DNA of 64,000 nt, taken from contig JAMZAV010000358.1 in the NCBI GenBank assembly GCA_024449915.1, forward strand, positions 310,001 to 374,000, in the 5' to 3' direction. The notes beneath the pieces were generated by a model that was given only the letters and a program-made list of their open reading frames with translations, had not been told where the DNA came from and ran no database searches. The position numbers and the translations under genes are program-made. The DNA comes from Sweltsa coloradensis (lineage: Eukaryota > Arthropoda > Insecta > Plecoptera > Chloroperlidae). Positions 33,801-45,800 of this stretch are shown in pieces; position 1 is the first letter of the stretch; the number at the start of each line of letters is the position of its first letter.

Positions 33801-36800
33801 GTTTCATCATTTCGTTCTCGGCATGCCGATAAAATAGTTTCAAAGTCTTCAATGCATTAGGTAATAAAGGTCAATTTTCCCCGTTACCGGTACAAAACAC
33901 ACAGCTTATTTTACTCATCGGTTTAGGGGTAGTTTATTAATTAATGGGACACAATCATTATCATCTAAAATGAAAACATTCACTGGAGAATTCCTACAAA
34001 CAAAACATTGTGCCTTGTAATGGATTAGTAATATATTATTACTAACCCATTGTAAATGAAGACGGGCATGTCTTGAGTCATGTATGTTCACATTATTTAC
34101 GTATATTAGGGTGACAAATGTATACGGTATAATAAAGTAATAGAAAACCACAGTTAAACTTATTTTTTGTGCAGTCAGTGCTGAGAATTCAAATAGCATC
34201 TACTCTAGTTTACACTCTATAATACACTAAAATATCCTCCCAAAAGGTACACTAACACTTGCACATGCCATTCAATAAACAAACGAGAACGGAGATACTG
34301 CGAAGGTATATACCAAAGGCTAGATCAAAAACAAGTGACGATGATAAATTAATCCCCGAAGACATTTCGAGGTGATGAGATATATGACAATGTAGGACGA
34401 TAAAAAAAATACTCTATGCAGGATTCGAACCCACATCCTCATAGAGCCATATGCTTCAGACCAGCGCCCTAATCGTATAGGTTGTTAATTATCAGTGGCT
34501 ACATTATTGCCACCGTGAAAGATAGCTACACAATTCTAGAATAGCGTTATCATTAAATCATGATGAAAACGGAGGTAATCAAACAAGGGTTTCTTCCAAC
34601 ATTTGGTGTGCACGTGCAACATCCAATAATCTAAAAGGCTGAAATCAATTTCTAATCTAGGCCTACTTGCTAAGAGTTTTCATTTATTTGTGAACATTCA
34701 TAATCCTTGTAGCTTTTCATAAAAAATATATTGAAATATTTTAGTTGCTATCACCCGCTAAACACGCATTGAGTACAATTGCATGTGTGGCCGCGATTGT
34801 TCTTAGCTTTGTGAGGTCAAAGCGGTCGAGATTCGCTTGGCTATCGCTGGATAAGAGCCCGTTCTGCGCCGTAAGCGCACAGCCTGCAGAGGCGTCGGCG
34901 GTGAATACTCACAAACAATGCAACAATCAATGCGACGAAGTTTACGTAAACGAAAAGTGTAAGACATAGTTTTGTAGAGAAAGCTTGTGCCCATCGATTG
35001 CTGCCACTCGTAATTTTTTTAAATTTTTTTGTGGCTTGTGATCGAGTTGAAAATGCGGTGTTAGGCCTACGATTTTTTGCGATTTTCTTCGATCAATTTT
35101 TAATGTTTTGCATATTAAATTTTACGAAAATACAAAATGCCATATCAATATAGGTAGATAAAATAGAATTACACATTCTAAAAAAAAAAATAGGTCAATA
35201 TGTTTGTAACTTTAGATGTAGCCTATTGAAGAAAACAAGAAAAATACAAAAAAATACAAATTTTGAGTTTGGTAATTTTTTTAAGTGTGTTCCGACAAGT
35301 TTTTTTTTAATCCATTTCTAAGGGAGTATCCTGAAACTGTCTGGATCATGTTCTGAAATTTGCAGCTGGTTACCTCTCCGATGCTGTAAAAGGATAAAAA
35401 TCTGTTTGCTCTTCAGTTATTTATGTGTTGTTTACACGGGCCATTGTTATGCTCACGGTTAACAGGCACAGAAAAATCTCTGTTTTTCAGCCACGGGCGG
35501 TTAATCGGTTAACTGGTTATGGATCCCACCTCTACTTTGAACTAGGATTGGATCCACTCCCAGAAAAGTTGGGATTTAACACTTTTTATTTATTTTTTCT
35601 TTCTTTTTCTTTTCTTTTCTTTTCTTTTCATTCCCCACCCTTTTTTGTATTTGATTCATTCATTAAATGCATTTAATATCATTTTTATTTGTTACCAAAA
35701 TTGTTGTGTTTAAATGCATTGTTGTTGTAATACTATATCCAACCAAATACAAAAATTTGTAAAAAAAAAAAAAACGGCAGCCAAGCTCACCTTCAAAAGT
35801 CTTCGGCTGTGAATGCTGTGAGATAGGCCTATAGAAGTTGAGCCAAGCTTTTTATTCTTTCTCCCTAGTTTCGCTTTGAAAATAAGTAAGATCAGGCGCG
35901 TAGGAACTCCTTTTCGAGTGGGGGGGGAACAACAAATCTGCTGCTAAGCACGGGGGGTTTGGGGGGCAAAGCCCCCCCCAACAACAGCGCCGCAGGCGAA
36001 AATTTTGAAAATAAGGTTATTAGAGAGTGTTTGGTGCGTTCTAGAAAAAAATCGTGGGCTGAATGCAATACCAAATTAATGTATTTTTTGTACAGTAAAA
36101 ACTATAAAACTAAAAATAAAGTTGGAATAGTTAAGAGATAGACCATGCATGGCTTTTGAGCCAGTTCAAAAGAGCTGAAGGTCTTTTCTTCATTGTTCTG
36201 ACTTCTGAGGTTCTCCTTCCTTCCACTGTCAGTCAGTCACAAACAAGTCTTCGTTAAACACACCCCAGTACCCCAGTAGGCCTATACGGACTGCAATACC
36301 GTGTCACAGCATCCCGACGCTACCTATGCCAATAATAATGAACTTTTTACTCATTTACAAAAACAAAAGCATCACAGTGGGAAATTCAAAATTGAAAATT
36401 CGTTATTCAGAATTTGTTTCCGTGCGTATTTACGGCGAGACTGAATTTATAAGATTCTGAAGTGGGGGGGTCACGGTAAAAAGTGGGGGGGGGGAAACTC
36501 CCCCCATTCCCCCCCCCCCTTCCTACGCGCCTGAGTAAGATCATTTCGCCTGTTGACGAGCGCCAAGCCAATGATTTTTGTGGTAAAAAAGTAAAATTTT
36601 TAAACTCGAAATCATAAAAAAAATTCTTGGCCATGAACCAAATTCAATGGCCAGGAGAGGCTGGCTAGAATTTGGATAAAATATGAGATTAGGCCTACAA
36701 AACTAGGATTACAAAACAGCGGATCCTTGTTCCGTCAGATGACAATAAGTCATCAACACTGTAGGCCACGCCTTTAATTTTAACACTTCCGATTCCGAAC

Positions 36801-39800
36801 TTGGGTACGATACCAGTAGGCTACAAACATTTCAAGGAGTTTTCTGTTAAGTGTCCCTAAAACAAACGCCCACTTACGGCTACAATCTTGCAATCCTGGA
36901 GAAGTCTCCAAGTGTTGGGAGTTGGGACTACCTAATGCATTTTCTATTTTACAGGAATTAAATTTGGACCTGGTTCAGTTTCCAAAGCCAGTCTATATCA
37001 GTGAAGTGCGTATTATTCCTTTAGGGGCACGTGTTCAATCAGATTTTCCAGGGGGAGTACGTTTGGGGTAAGTCGTTCAGCATCTGCCTCTAATTCCCTT
37101 AAATCAGTAGATACAGGTTGGTTAAAAATGTCTGTATGGAATATTTAACATTGTGTCATATTGTTTTTCCAGGGCAACAAATCCCTCACAATTTGCAATT
37201 GAGTTTTTTGTAAATGACCTAAGCAAACCAGGAGCTTCAACTTTTGAAAGTCTTGGCGGAGTAGAATACAAACAAAATGGTGTCATCCACCTTGAAACTG
37301 ATCGAAGGGTTCGTACCATTTTTTAATGCATTATTTTTTACTGTAGCTAATAATTTTTATAGGTTCCTTTCTAAGAATTAGGCCTGTAGGCCTCCTACTT
37401 CTGAGGCTACTACATATCTTAGAACATTTGTGACACCCTAGTCCTTATACTATTGTGAATGGCTGATTCCATGTGTATTGATGTATCTTGTTTCTCACAG
37501 CAGGTGCCGACGGACGGCCTGGTACTACGTGGCTGGTACACGACCATCACTCTCGCCGTCTATGGTAGTCTCACCAAGGGCCTCCAGGATCTTACCGTCC
37601 CTCCTGCCGCCCTAGTGGCCCCCCACCCCGCCCCTCCCTGCCCCCCGGATGCAGTCACGTCCACCGCAGCCACTGCGGAGTGGGTGCAACAACATGCACA
37701 GGTAAGACAAGAGACAACCTATCAACTTTTGGGCCTACCCTAAGCCTACATTAAATTATTAATAAAATCTAGGCAAAATAGTAAGGGCCTAGATTTGGGT
37801 CATTCCATGTCAAATCAACCAAGCCGAGCCTGAAATAAAACTTGACCAACTCCGATTTTGATGAAACTTGGCAAATCTACTCTTACTAACATGTAGATTG
37901 ATCGTGGAAAATTTTGTATTCCTGACGCGCTTAGTTTTCGAGTAACGCCCCGCTCAAAAACTCAAATTTGGCGACGCCGAGCGGTGTACCTGAATTCGTA
38001 AGTTTTAAACCGTTTGACATAGGCCCTAAAAGGCTAATTTTTTTTTTAAATTAAAGAGCTTTTTATTGGCAATTTAATTTATATGTATTTGAATGCATTC
38101 CTAATTGTGAAACCATGTAAAAAAATCAAAATTTGATCAAAAACCTACCCTACGAGAAAAAGTATCTCTGAAATAAAAAAATAAAAAACGTGTTTTTGTT
38201 TGGATGTTTTTTTTTTTTTCATGCACCAAATGTGTATAATGTGTCAGTTTTTACATTCCATTTGTAGTGAAATTCAAATTTGCCGCAATTAATTTCATTG
38301 AAAAATAAAAACGGAAGGTAAAAACTGACACATAACACACATTTGGCGCATGACCCTGTGATATATCATGATCCCAATGCCATCCCATCCCAAATTTTTT
38401 GTGCATGTAAAAAACATCCAAACAAAAACACGTTGTTTTTTATTTTTTTGTTTCAGAGATACTTTTTCTCGTAGGGTAGGTTTTTAAACAAATTTCGATT
38501 TTTTACATGGTTTCACAATAAGGAATGCATTCAAATACATAAATTAAATTGCCAATAAAAATCTCTTTAATTTAAAAAAAAAAATTAGCCTTTTATGTCA
38601 AACTGTTTAAAACTTACGAATTCAGGTACACCGCTCGGCGTCGCCAAATTTGAGTTTTTGAGCGGGGCGTTACTCGAAAACTAAGCGTGTCAGGAAAACA
38701 AAATTTTCCACGATCAATATACATGTTAGTAAGAGTAAATTTGCCAAGTTTCATCAAAATCGGAGATGGTCATGGAAATGGCCTGGTTGATTTGACATGG
38801 AATTACCCATTTGCTTATTGATTGGCTACACACACAATTTGAAACCAACACCTTACTTGTTTCTTATACACCTTGGTATTTGCATGCAGCTAACCTAAGC
38901 ATGCTGCGCGACACGACGATCAAGAAAATTTCCCTACTTTTTCCTACTGATGTGATTGACTCTTATGATTGATGAACATTGTACAATCATGTGATTAGTT
39001 GGTCTCCACATACCACACACGCACCTAGGGATCGTAGTACTGTCGCCCTCCACTATGACCACCAAATCGGCAAAATATAAATAAAATAGCTCTCAAATAA
39101 AATTTAATTTCAATGGAAGTGGTTATTTTATTTTATTTTATTCCCTAGCCCGATGCATATTTTGATTGATTTTGTCTTTGAGTTGAATGACTCGTGAAGA
39201 AAACATTGAACCGTGTCTAAGCTAACGTTTGCCTCCTGGGTGCAACAGGTGGTGGAGCTTGGTGGGGTCGAGCGCAGGGGCTACATGGTCGAGCCGCCCT
39301 CGGACTACGTGGGCACCTACCCCACCGAGGCCTATCCCCCTGCGGCCGAATACCCCCCTTACGAGTGGCCAGCCCCTCCAGAACAACAACAACAACAACA
39401 ACCGCAGCCGCAGGTCAAGATTAAGGTCGAGCCTGCTTGGGAGAGAGAAGAGGAGAAGTGGGACCCGCGCAAGGAGTCTTCCCGCCAGCGGGAGTACCGC
39501 GACCGCAGCCGCAGCAAGGAACGCAAGGAGTGGGAGTATCGGGAGTGGAACCACAGACCCCGGGCAAGCTGGGGCGGCGACAAGCAACGCAAGCGGCCGC
39601 ACACACCCCCGCCGCCGCCCGCCACGGCCCAAGACAAGAGCGTGCCTAGGCGAGCGGAAGGAAGTGAACCCGCCACGACGCAAGTGAAGAAAGGTACTTT
39701 CATTGTTGTCGGTGTTGAGGTGTTAAACGCACTCTGGTGTCGGCGTCGAGCCTTGAGGCTGGTCCTTCAAAAGACAAAAGACACGGAATGCTTTGACTCC

Positions 39801-42800
39801 ACTTTCAGGTATCCATCTTACATCTTGTTTCATAATGATGTTCTTTCTACATTTAAGAATGTAAAGGTGAGGCTAAAAGCAGGGGTGTCCAAATGTGAGC
39901 CCTGCCCTGAAACAGTGGCAACAAGTGTGATGGCCGTATGTACATACTGTTGATATCTTTAATACACCAATATACTCCAGCCGATTGGCATTCTATCAGC
40001 ATAACCTGTTGATATCTTAAGTTGTCCGTTGGTGACAATACAATTTGATACTCTTGAAACAGTGTAGCCTACTGGTATTGACAACATAGTCGTGCGGCAG
40101 AACATTCTAAAGGTACTTGCCAGCCTGTAAGCTGCTTAATATTAAGAGGATACTTATAGGACATGCGTCTTATACAAATTGCTAATCGTTTGGCTGACAT
40201 CACAGTTGTTTGAAACTTAGCGTTTGAAACTTGATACGGAAGTAGAAGTGAAGGGTGCTATATCGTCAAAATTTTATCAAAATGATTTTTAAGTATGTAG
40301 GCCTAGGTGTAATTGTTTTTCTGTTGTTTTTTTACATTTTTTTTTAAATTCTCAAATCAACCATTGTTGTCGATAGTTTCTGGCTGACAAACAATGTACT
40401 GATGACTAGTGTAGGACTTGACATCGATATGCAAGTTTCATATTCATCTGATGCTTCCAGGCCGAACGAATAGCTGTTTGCCCGCTGCAAAGTATGTCCC
40501 AATACCTCTTAAGACCCTTCTCCCCTGAACTGCTTTACTAGTAGGCCTACTACTTAATATGTATTTTGCTTTCATTTCACATTTTATCAAAGGTTTAAGG
40601 TTTTTCATACAGTACATAAACGGACCAGAGTAGCTTTAATGAAACAAACATTATTTTTGATGACATTTAAAAAAAATTTCTTCCACCATAGTTAAACGAA
40701 GTCAAGTCAAGGTATGGCAACCAATAATCGCATTGAAGTATTGTTTGATGTTTGATCTTTAGTGTCAAACTTGGCCAGTTGTTTGCTTCTAAAGAATAGG
40801 CCTACCGAGCAAAAGTAATTCTGTTGACTGTTGAGTAAAAAAATCCAATGAAGCATTTTCTACTTGCAAAACCAAATTTAGTTTTAACATTGGCAGGATG
40901 GTCTATTAAATTAGACTAATAGGTATCTACCTACTTCAGTAATGTAATTGGGCCTGTACCCTTGTATAAAATTACCTGCTATGAACCTGATTGACAAGCC
41001 TAAGGATAGTCACTTGCACAAACATTTAAAAAAAAAAAAAAGCTTTAAAAAGTTTTTGGACAATCATTGTCTACTAGTAGTAGGCCGGGTACTTGAGAAA
41101 ATCCAAGCAACTTTACATATTTTACAACTGAATGGGACAGACATTGACTAAATAAATAAATTCCTGTATCTTTTAATTGATGGTGATGAAATACTTTGAA
41201 TAATAAGGGGGAACCTACTGCCATTTGTTTGTTGTCAATGAACAATTACAAAATATCCCACTTAATTAGTGAGCAATTGATTGGTGTTTACAAAACGTTT
41301 TGATTACTACTACCTAGTTGTAAAACGTGCTTGTACATGACTAGCCCCTAGTAATAAAATGACAGTTCTCTTACTTGGTAATGTGCAATTTGGTTGTGTC
41401 TGCCATATTATGTTGAAGCACTTTGGGCACCCCTACTTTTGAAGAATTGTTCATAAATTCCTTGCAACAGTGTTTTCTTACTTTGGTTTTCACCACGTAC
41501 ATATTAGTGGTGGAGAATGAGTGCCCCACTCCACTACAGAAAGAGTGTGGAGTCAACTCGATATTGTACATTTTGTATGCGTCGTGGACTCGTGGTAATG
41601 AATAACGAATCATCACGGCCCCATCATTGACATCAGCTGCAGTGCCGAGTGTTTTCCTTGGGTTTGGAAGAATATGCTCTTGCAGGAATTTGTGTTCAAT
41701 ACATGGCCCATATTTTACTTTAGATCTGATGATAATTCTAAATTTCCTTATTACATATGGCTATAATAATGAATAATGATTGATCTTTCTTTTAGGCTTG
41801 TGATTTATTATGTATGTTTTAACATGTACTACATTAGAATATGAAGGAAGGTTGAAAAGCTCGAGTGCTGACTTTTATGGCCTAGCTTTTCTTTACTTCT
41901 GTGCAGTTAGAAAATGTGTAAAAATCTGATATGGCATTTCCAGTGTTTAAAGGTAGTAGGCCTAAGTCAACATCAGCAGATTTACAAGATGTGATTGTGA
42001 AGAGCACGAGACTTGAAGAAGGAAGTGACCCGTCACGTTGCAACGTTAAAACCGTCGTGATCTATCGTTCATTCATTGTTTTCCTAATTGCCACGCTAAT
42101 TACTTCCTACAGTGATAATAGATCATTCAAATTCTGATGCTCGTTGATTCGTTGCTCAGTGATGCAATTCCCAGTGATAAAAAGTTCAAAATAAAAGCCG
42201 TGAATATCTTCGTTGATCTCGACAAGTGTTGATTGAGGCTAGTTTCTCCAAGTGGACATTAAAGCCAGTGAATGATTTACAAGTGCTATCTGTGATGTTA
42301 ATGTGTTACCTTCAATAAGCAGTGATCTAAAAGTCATTTGAAATGATGTCATGCCCAGTTAATTCCTGGGCAAAGTGCTTTATATTCATTGTCAACCGAG
42401 TGGCTTGCAGATTTCTTGAAAGATGTGTTCCAAATATGAATCGTTTGAAAATAGTTGATGTGTTTGTGCGGTGCGGTGAAGTTGAGTTGATTTAATTAAT
42501 TATGCAGTCAATATTGATTTGTTTTTCGGGAAAGTGTTCTTACCGGCTAAATCTGAAAACCGTTTTGTCATCCCCATTAATGGAGATAAATTGTGTGAAT
42601 CCTTCTGGTAAATAAAAAATTGGTGCATTGTGTATCAACCACGTTCCATAATGAAAGTTTTATCAAAGTTGAACGCTGCTTGGAAAGTGCAAGTTCAGTT
42701 ATCTTCTACGCTGGTTTTGTGAAAAGTGTCTTCCATCCTGGATCAGTGGAAGGCCAGTGGAAATGTCACCGTCCTGTTTATCTGCACGAGACTCCGATAG

Positions 42801-45800
42801 GCTCGCTGCGGTGTACCGTAGGCTGTTACTGTTAAGCTGCACAGAGTTGTGTGTTGTGTGTGAGGCCAAAGAGGTTACGCTGGTCCGTTTACAGAAGTGC
42901 TATCTCCCAGTCACTCGGCCGCGACCGCCGGACTACCGATCAAGTTTGAGTCTCTGTCGCCTGGCGATGTGGAATCCATCTCGGACGGCGAGATATCGCC
43001 TCCCGCCGTCGTCGGTCCCTCCACCCCCGCCTCATCCCCCAACGGTCCCACCCCCCTACCCACTCCCTCGACACCCCCGACGACGGAGGCCGAGTCTCCG
43101 CTTCAAGACGACATCGCGATGGACGTTGAACAGTTCGAACCGATTCTCAGCGACGAGGATATTCTGGACGAGACTGATCCACAGGTTGGTACCTAGCACT
43201 CGTTTGTAATCGTTCACGTATGTAGTGCTCGCAGATTAGTTTTTGTATGGCCTACATAGCACTACTAGGCCTAGATTCAACATATCACATGTTTCATTTA
43301 TGAACTATCGTCTTCTTTAAAGTAGGGCATACCGGTAATTAGAACAAACCAATGGATACCTCAAATTAAAATGTGATAAAAACTTTGTTTGGTACGGTAG
43401 CTCAATATATTTATTATTTATATTCAACCTAGACTGTACTATAGTTCTGCATGTAGGTACAGGCACTATATTTATTTGGGTACCTATGCTTACAATGTTA
43501 TACTGCAACTTATTTTTAAAATCTAACACTTCTAAAAACAGATATTGATACTTATTTCCGTTTTAGTTTCAAGACTTGGATTACGATTTTGGCGAGTATG
43601 AAGATAGCAGCAAAACCTTCAATCCGTTTACCTGTGAATTTCATCCTTTGAGCGTAAGTAAAAAGTTGTGTATAACAAAATAGGTGTAGGTAGGTAGTGT
43701 ATGTGCCATGTGGTATTTGTGTAAGTCCGTGATAAATCAAGGTTACCTACTTAATTTAGTTTCCTTATTGGAAAGTTATCTAGCCTACTTTTGGTTATGT
43801 AATAATAATCTTACATGATCATCCCTTGTTCAGGAGCCTTAAAAGTTAAAAAAAAAAAAGTTTTCAGTGGGTCAGTACACTAATCGACTTGCCACCGCCC
43901 ACAAATTCTGGCATTAATTATTACTCGCTCTTGGCACCTTCCTTAATTGCCCACTAGTGACTAAAAGAGTCTGACTCCATACGTACCCAACATGATTCCA
44001 AAGAGTGGATGTAGTCGAGCGTCACATGTTTTGTTCCCGACAGTACTTGCCGGATCCGAGCGTCGCTGCCTGCAAGGCTGAGGAGTCGCGGCTACGTTGC
44101 GCGCAGGGAAGCGCGCCTCCCGTCGAGTCTGTCCGGCTGGAGGAACTGGTCGGGAAGTACAAGAGAACGTCCCGCTCAGAGCTGCAGGAAGACTGGGTGC
44201 ACACGGTCGAACAGGCGCCCTCCCTACTGGCCAAGGGGCTGCTGTTCGTCTCTGACAAAGAAGGTGGGCACTTCAATGTCGATATAAAAACTTATGATTA
44301 GGCTTATTGCTAATTTCCCCCAAAACAATAAATTTTTACTTTAGAAGCCGAGATCTTAAATGAAACGTAAGGAAAATTTAATTGTGTGTGAATTCGTTAC
44401 AGTTGGCAAAACTTAGGTATTTTCAAAGTGATACCAAATGTTAAAAGGTGAAATTTATATTATATTATATTGTATACCTATTCTAACTTAAATGTTAAGA
44501 TAAATTTAATTTTAATAATTTGAAATTAATGCTAAACAAAATGTATAACTTATGCTTGTTTAATAGGTGCTTAACTGATTGTGGATCAACAAGTGTTTAC
44601 ATGGGTGCTATATGTTTACAGATGTGGTTTCAACTCTCCTTGACTGGGTGAACATCGGACTGGACTTTGAGACAGCCGTCAACCAGCCACAACCGGGCTA
44701 CAAAGTCCGACACATCAAGGCCGGCATTCGATTGGCCGAAGCTCTGTGCCAGTGTGGCGAGGACTACACTAGAAGACTGCTCGAGACCACCGACCTCCAA
44801 CGCAAGTTACTCGAACTCTACGCATCGGACTACATGGCGCTGTCCATCAAACTGATGATACTCAAGGCTCTTGACATTAGCCTCAACTCACGACATTCCG
44901 TGGAGCGTTTCCTCGGACAACGTACACCTGTTCCTAACATGCACAACGGTTTAGACGGTGATAAAGAAAGGAGCGGTTATCGGACGTTAATTCGAATGGC
45001 ACAGGAGAACCAACTAGCTAGAGCTAAATTTGCAATAAGTTGTGTCTTGAGGAAGATACACCTGTTTGAGGTTTTGGAACGTTTAAGCACGTGTGTGAAA
45101 CAAATTAGTGAAGACTTGGAAAAGAGCGCGAAGGGACGGACTATAGATTCTACTCCGGAACCTGTTTCGGATAGTGACGCCGAGACCATGGTTGCATGTC
45201 TCGAAGAGATTTCAAGAATCTACCAAGAAGCTCCTGTACTTTTGTCGCAACCCAAACGATTCTTACCAGTTTGTGCCCAATTCGAGATATTTGCCAATGT
45301 ACACGATCCCTACCCTGCCCTGTATGCTTTCTTTAGATGCCATCAACTGCTAGAAATCTTACTAGTTCTACTCTCGTGCCCGATAACATCTAGTTACTCT
45401 ATGATAACCAGTCCCGTACAAGACATCCTGTCGACAATGCTGGACAGCCAGTCTGGGTTACAGTACCTGTATTCTAATCTGGAGACGACTTCTGCCCTGG
45501 CGCGACTGTTGTTGTCTAGTTGTGTCGGCCCGGACGAGGTTATGGACGAGGGGAGCGTCTCCTCCCAGCTCCAGCATCTAGGGCTCAGCCTGGTGTACAG
45601 GATGCAGGCTCTACAGTATGTGGACGCCTTGTTCCACCTCGGTGCGAGCGTCAGGTTTCTGGACCCAGACGCCAGCGAGGTCTTGGAGAATCTGCACGGA
45701 CTGTACTGCCTGGGGTTCACGCCCGCAGGCAAGGCCGCGTCCATCCACGTCCTCAGTCGTGGGAACAACGTAAAAGCTCTCTTGAGGTTCTTCACGCAGC

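Larger units (their letters stand above)
24896..36954 (+). other. vir intron 1 (12 kb), transposon-filled
   Basis: Runs from donor GTAAGT to acceptor TTTTACAG. It holds the CTAGGC-rich patch at 25200-25340, three complete hAT elements, a truncated hAT end and the split LINE. A minus-strand tRNA-like sequence lies at 34430-34495. The stretch 33078-35884 otherwise shows no recognisable gene. Confidence 0.85.

Noticed and set aside
39222..39703. Several long frames on both strands over virilizer exon 5
   Set aside because: GC-rich low-complexity sequence keeps multiple frames open; only one matches splice phases.
42757..43209. Long overlapping frames around virilizer exon 6
   Set aside because: They are shadows of exon 6 and its flanking intron. 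The phase-consistent frame starts at 42895.
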